Shown here: positions 6,289 through 7,869 of the stretch, piece after piece
Layout of the letters: every line of letters starts with the position of its first letter
Position numbering within the stretch: the stretch's first letter is position 1
Position numbers and translations under genes: made by a program
Notes under the pieces: generated by a model
Told to the model about the DNA's origin: nothing
The model's input: only the letters and a program-made list of their open reading frames with translations
Database searches by the model: none
NCBI GenBank assembly: GCA_007117785.1
Contig: SKFV01000085.1
Coordinates: forward strand, 1 to 7,869
Source of the DNA: Pseudomonas sp.
Lineage (GTDB): Bacteria; Pseudomonadota; Gammaproteobacteria; Pseudomonadales; Pseudomonadaceae
Direction of reading: 5' to 3'
DNA: 7,869 nucleotides

Positions 6289-7023
6289 TTATGCCCGGTT
6301 GTGTTCAGCCACTACCTGCATCGCACGCTGCGGGTAATCGGTGATGATGCTGTCGACGCCCATGTCGACAAGTCGCTGCATCAACTCAATATCGTTCACG
6401 GTCCAGACGGACACATGCAACCCTTGCGCCTGTGCTTGCCGGATGCGTGCGGGGCGACACAAGGTCCACTTCAGGACCAGGTAAGTACATTGATAGCGGC
6501 TGGCGCTTTTCAGCGGATCGAGCAGGCCATATTCCTCGACCAGACCGGTAGGCAGGGGGTAGTGGATGTCACGGGCGGTAGCAAGCAATGTGCGGCTGCT
6601 GGAGGTCACCACAACGCGTTGCTGCATATCAAAACGTTCTGCAAGCTCCAGAATGGCCGCCAGCACGATGCGCGATTGCGCAGCAGAACCGCTTTTGACT
6701 TCCAGCTGATAGTTTTCAATCTGCGGAAAATTGCTGAAAACCTGTTCCAGCGTCGGGATTGGGCAGGGCTCGGGCCACCCGGGCAGTCCAAGGCGGGCGT
6801 CCATGCGCTGTAGATCGGCTGCTGAATGCTCGGCTACTTTGCCTCGCAGACCGGTGGTGCGCTTCAGGGTCGGGTCGTGAATAACCATGAGTTGCTGATC
6901 GGCAGACAAGTGCAGGTCAAGCTCAACCCGTTTTACACCGGCGGCCAGCGCTTTGGCGAAGCTTGGCAAGGTATTTTCCGGTGCCTCACCACGGGCCCCG
7001 CGGTGCCCGACAATTTGAGTCAT
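6289..7023 (-). CDS. Glycerophosphodiester phosphodiesterase, cytoplasmic (UgpQ-type)
   Basis: The 244-residue protein has the GDPD TIM-barrel pattern and hydrolyses glycerophosphodiesters (deacylated phospholipids) to sn-glycerol-3-phosphate and an alcohol. Expected catalytic and metal residues are visible: H7-R8 in VGHRGARGEAPENT, E34 and D36 in RVELDLH, H49-D50 in MVIHDP, and E108 and K110 in QLEVKSG. The end, VWTVNDIELMQRLVDMGVDS followed by IITDYP, is typical. There is no signal peptide and its size matches cytoplasmic UgpQ (about 247) rather than periplasmic GlpQ (about 358). The start overlaps the stop of the upstream small gene as ATGA, and no Shine-Dalgarno is seen before it, so translation probably depends on coupling. 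It converges on sthA, with 38 bases between the stops. Confidence 0.93.
   Translation of the reverse strand: MTQIVGHRGARGEAPENTLPSFAKALAAGVKRVELDLHLSADQQLMVIHDPTLKRTTGLRGKVAEHSAADLQRMDARLGLPGWPEPCPIPTLEQVFSNFPQIENYQLEVKSGSAAQSRIVLAAILELAERFDMQQRVVVTSSSRTLLATARDIHYPLPTGLVEEYGLLDPLKSASRYQCTYLVLKWTLCRPARIRQAQAQGLHVSVWTVNDIELMQRLVDMGVDSIITDYPQRAMQVVAEHNRA
7020..7023 (-). promoter_or_regulatory. ATGA start/stop overlap, exported protein to GDPD
   Basis: On the minus strand the GDPD start ATG (7023-7021) and the upstream stop TGA (7022-7020) share bases. The sequence before it (CGACTCGCTCCGGCGA) has no purine-rich ribosome site, which suggests termination-reinitiation coupling. Confidence 0.7.
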
Positions 7024-7322
7024 TCGCCGGAGCGAGTCGGGCGATGGTGACGCACGCTGTGCACCACATGGTCGTGCTCGAAATACACGCTGAAATCCCC
7101 ATAGTCCCAGCGACTGATCGGCGGTTGGCCGATGGCTGGATGCCGGACGTGCGGCTCACCATGACGCTGCAAGACGCTCTGGGTGCTGCTGCCGCGGCTG
7201 GGTAGGCTGACGCTGGTCTCGCCAGCTTGCGCGCCAACCGGAATCTGCAGGGTGTCTGCCTGTGCCAGATTGATGGAAAACAACAGGCTGATACCGGCAA
7301 AGAGTGCAATCAGGTAGTTCAT
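7020..7322 (-). CDS. Small exported protein of unknown function
   Basis: The 100-residue protein has a clear N-terminal signal peptide (MNYLIALFAGISLLFSINLAQA), probably cleaved after AQA at residue 22, leaving about 78 residues in the periplasm. There is no lipobox cysteine and no second membrane segment. The mature part has the pattern G-S-S-T-x2-V-L-x2-H-G-E-P (about 44-56), then QPPISRWDYGDFSVYFEHDH, with a histidine-rich end. The G-x(S/T)-x3-V-x4-G-x-P pattern followed by short strands recalls SmpA/OmlA (BamE)-like small domains; this is an inference from pattern only. It has a fair ribosome site, GAAGGGA (7336-7330), and overlaps both neighbours by four bases. I do not recognise a specific function. 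It may be conserved in pseudomonads next to this GDPD. Confidence 0.8.
   Translation of the reverse strand: MNYLIALFAGISLLFSINLAQADTLQIPVGAQAGETSVSLPSRGSSTQSVLQRHGEPHVRHPAIGQPPISRWDYGDFSVYFEHDHVVHSVRHHRPTRSGE
7319..7322 (-). promoter_or_regulatory. ATGA start/stop overlap, PilZ-like gene to exported protein
   Basis: The start ATG of the exported protein (7322-7320) shares bases with the stop TGA of the upstream gene (7321-7319). Here a GAAGGGA site lies eight bases upstream, so coupling may be only partial. Confidence 0.7.
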
Positions 7323-7869
7323 CGTGGCGTCCCTTCTGAGCTTTTGGCAGCACGTATTTCCTGTGCCTGTTTTTGCAGAATATGCCGCGCCAGCATTTGC
7401 CGCTGGGCATCGGCAAGGAGTTCAAAGCTTACTGCGATTGACCAGGTGGTGGAAGACCCGGCAACCGGGTCACAGCGAATCACCTTGCCCGCCAGCAACA
7501 TGCATAAGGGAGAAGGCAGCAGTACCAGGCGCAAAGCCAGCAACTGACCCAGTTTCAGGGCCTCGTTGGCAGTGAACGACATGCCGCCTTCACTAATGGT
7601 GACCTCAACGGGTGTGCCCAGGTCATCGGTCAGTTGCATGGCCAGTGCCTGGCCAACCAGGTCAATACGTTTATTGACCACTTTCAGGTAATGAGCCAAG
7701 GAACGGTCACGCTCACTGATCTGGCGCAACAGATGCTGGGATTCATACTCCAGTACATGCAGGTCGGTTAGCAGGTCAAACATGGGTGCCTGACGGGAAA
7801 AGGCCTGGGTCAGATCACCCAGGTTGTCCAGCAGGCGATACTCCAATGCCAGTTCATCACTGATGCGAA
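7319..7869 (-). CDS. PilZ-domain-like protein, 5' end outside window
   Basis: 182 codons are visible. The frame is open to the window edge and reads RISDELALEYRLLDNL at the left end, which resembles the RI-x-D-x-(V/L)-x-L opening of PilZ proteins, so the true start is upstream of the window; a TTG at 7846 is an unlikely start. A helical, charged stretch (about 7800-7640) precedes the strand-rich core with TISEGGMSF (bases 7600-7574), then LGQLLALRLVLLP, a GKVIRCD strand and WSIAVSFELL, ending in a helix. PilZ domains bind c-di-GMP through RxxxR and (D/N)xSxxG; the second motif has T instead of D/N, and the first, if present, is off-window. The long helical insertion recalls XC_6012-type PilZ proteins that do not bind c-di-GMP. 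Cytoplasmic, no signal peptide. First visible gene of the coupled minus-strand cluster. Confidence 0.7.
   Translation of the reverse strand, partial: RISDELALEYRLLDNLGDLTQAFSRQAPMFDLLTDLHVLEYESQHLLRQISERDRSLAHYLKVVNKRIDLVGQALAMQLTDDLGTPVEVTISEGGMSFTANEALKLGQLLALRLVLLPSPLCMLLAGKVIRCDPVAGSSTTWSIAVSFELLADAQRQMLARHILQKQAQEIRAAKSSEGTPR

Noticed and set aside
6301..6813. 170-codon open frame on the plus strand
   Set aside because: Antisense to the GDPD gene, which has all catalytic residues; no motif or ribosome site supports the plus frame.
7844..7846. TTG as the start of the PilZ-like gene
   Set aside because: The frame stays open upstream to the window edge and the extra residues (RISDELA) fit a PilZ N-terminus, so the real start is off-window.

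Overview
The window is a compact stretch of gammaproteobacterial chromosome. It carries the distal part of the nqr operon for the Na+-translocating NADH:ubiquinone oxidoreductase (Na+-NQR), then the soluble pyridine nucleotide transhydrogenase gene, then a convergent three-gene cluster. Gene content and order (nqrB-C-D-E-F, apbE-like, nqrM, sth, then opposing GDPD and PilZ genes) match what I recall of the nqr/sth region of Pseudomonas. With moderate GC and strong Shine-Dalgarno sequences at most genes, this suggests Pseudomonadaceae or a close marine relative such as Halopseudomonas. The taxonomic call is an inference from memory, not from a search.

Plus strand, 1-4794: the 3' end of nqrB, then complete nqrC, nqrD, nqrE and nqrF, a lipoprotein of the ApbE flavin-transferase family, and nqrM. 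The genes overlap or are separated by 1 to 19 bases, so they almost certainly form one operon. NqrB-F are subunits of the membrane pump. The covalent FMN site of NqrC, the four membrane iron-centre cysteines of NqrD and NqrE, and the 2Fe-2S, FAD and NADH sites of NqrF are all visible. NqrM and the ApbE-like protein occupy the usual maturation-factor positions. The ApbE homologue, however, has lost most of the residues that define an active FAD:protein FMN transferase, which is the most notable observation here.

Plus strand, 4853-6250: sth (sthA), the soluble FAD-dependent transhydrogenase, 58 bases after nqrM with no convincing terminator between them. Both systems act on the NADH pool: NQR oxidises NADH and Sth exchanges reducing equivalents between NADPH and NADH. 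A strong hairpin with a GCGA tetraloop lies just after the sth stop codon.

Minus strand, 7869 down to 6289: a PilZ-like protein whose 5' end is off the window, a 100-residue exported protein of unknown function, and a cytoplasmic glycerophosphodiester phosphodiesterase. Both junctions are four-base ATGA stop/start overlaps, so the three genes are probably translationally coupled.

There are no RNA genes, insertion sequences, CRISPR arrays or signs of recent transfer. This is an ordinary core-genome region. The second-look points are the degenerate ApbE, an alanine variant in the NqrC flavinylation motif, the coupled PilZ/exported-protein/GDPD unit, and two post-stop hairpins.
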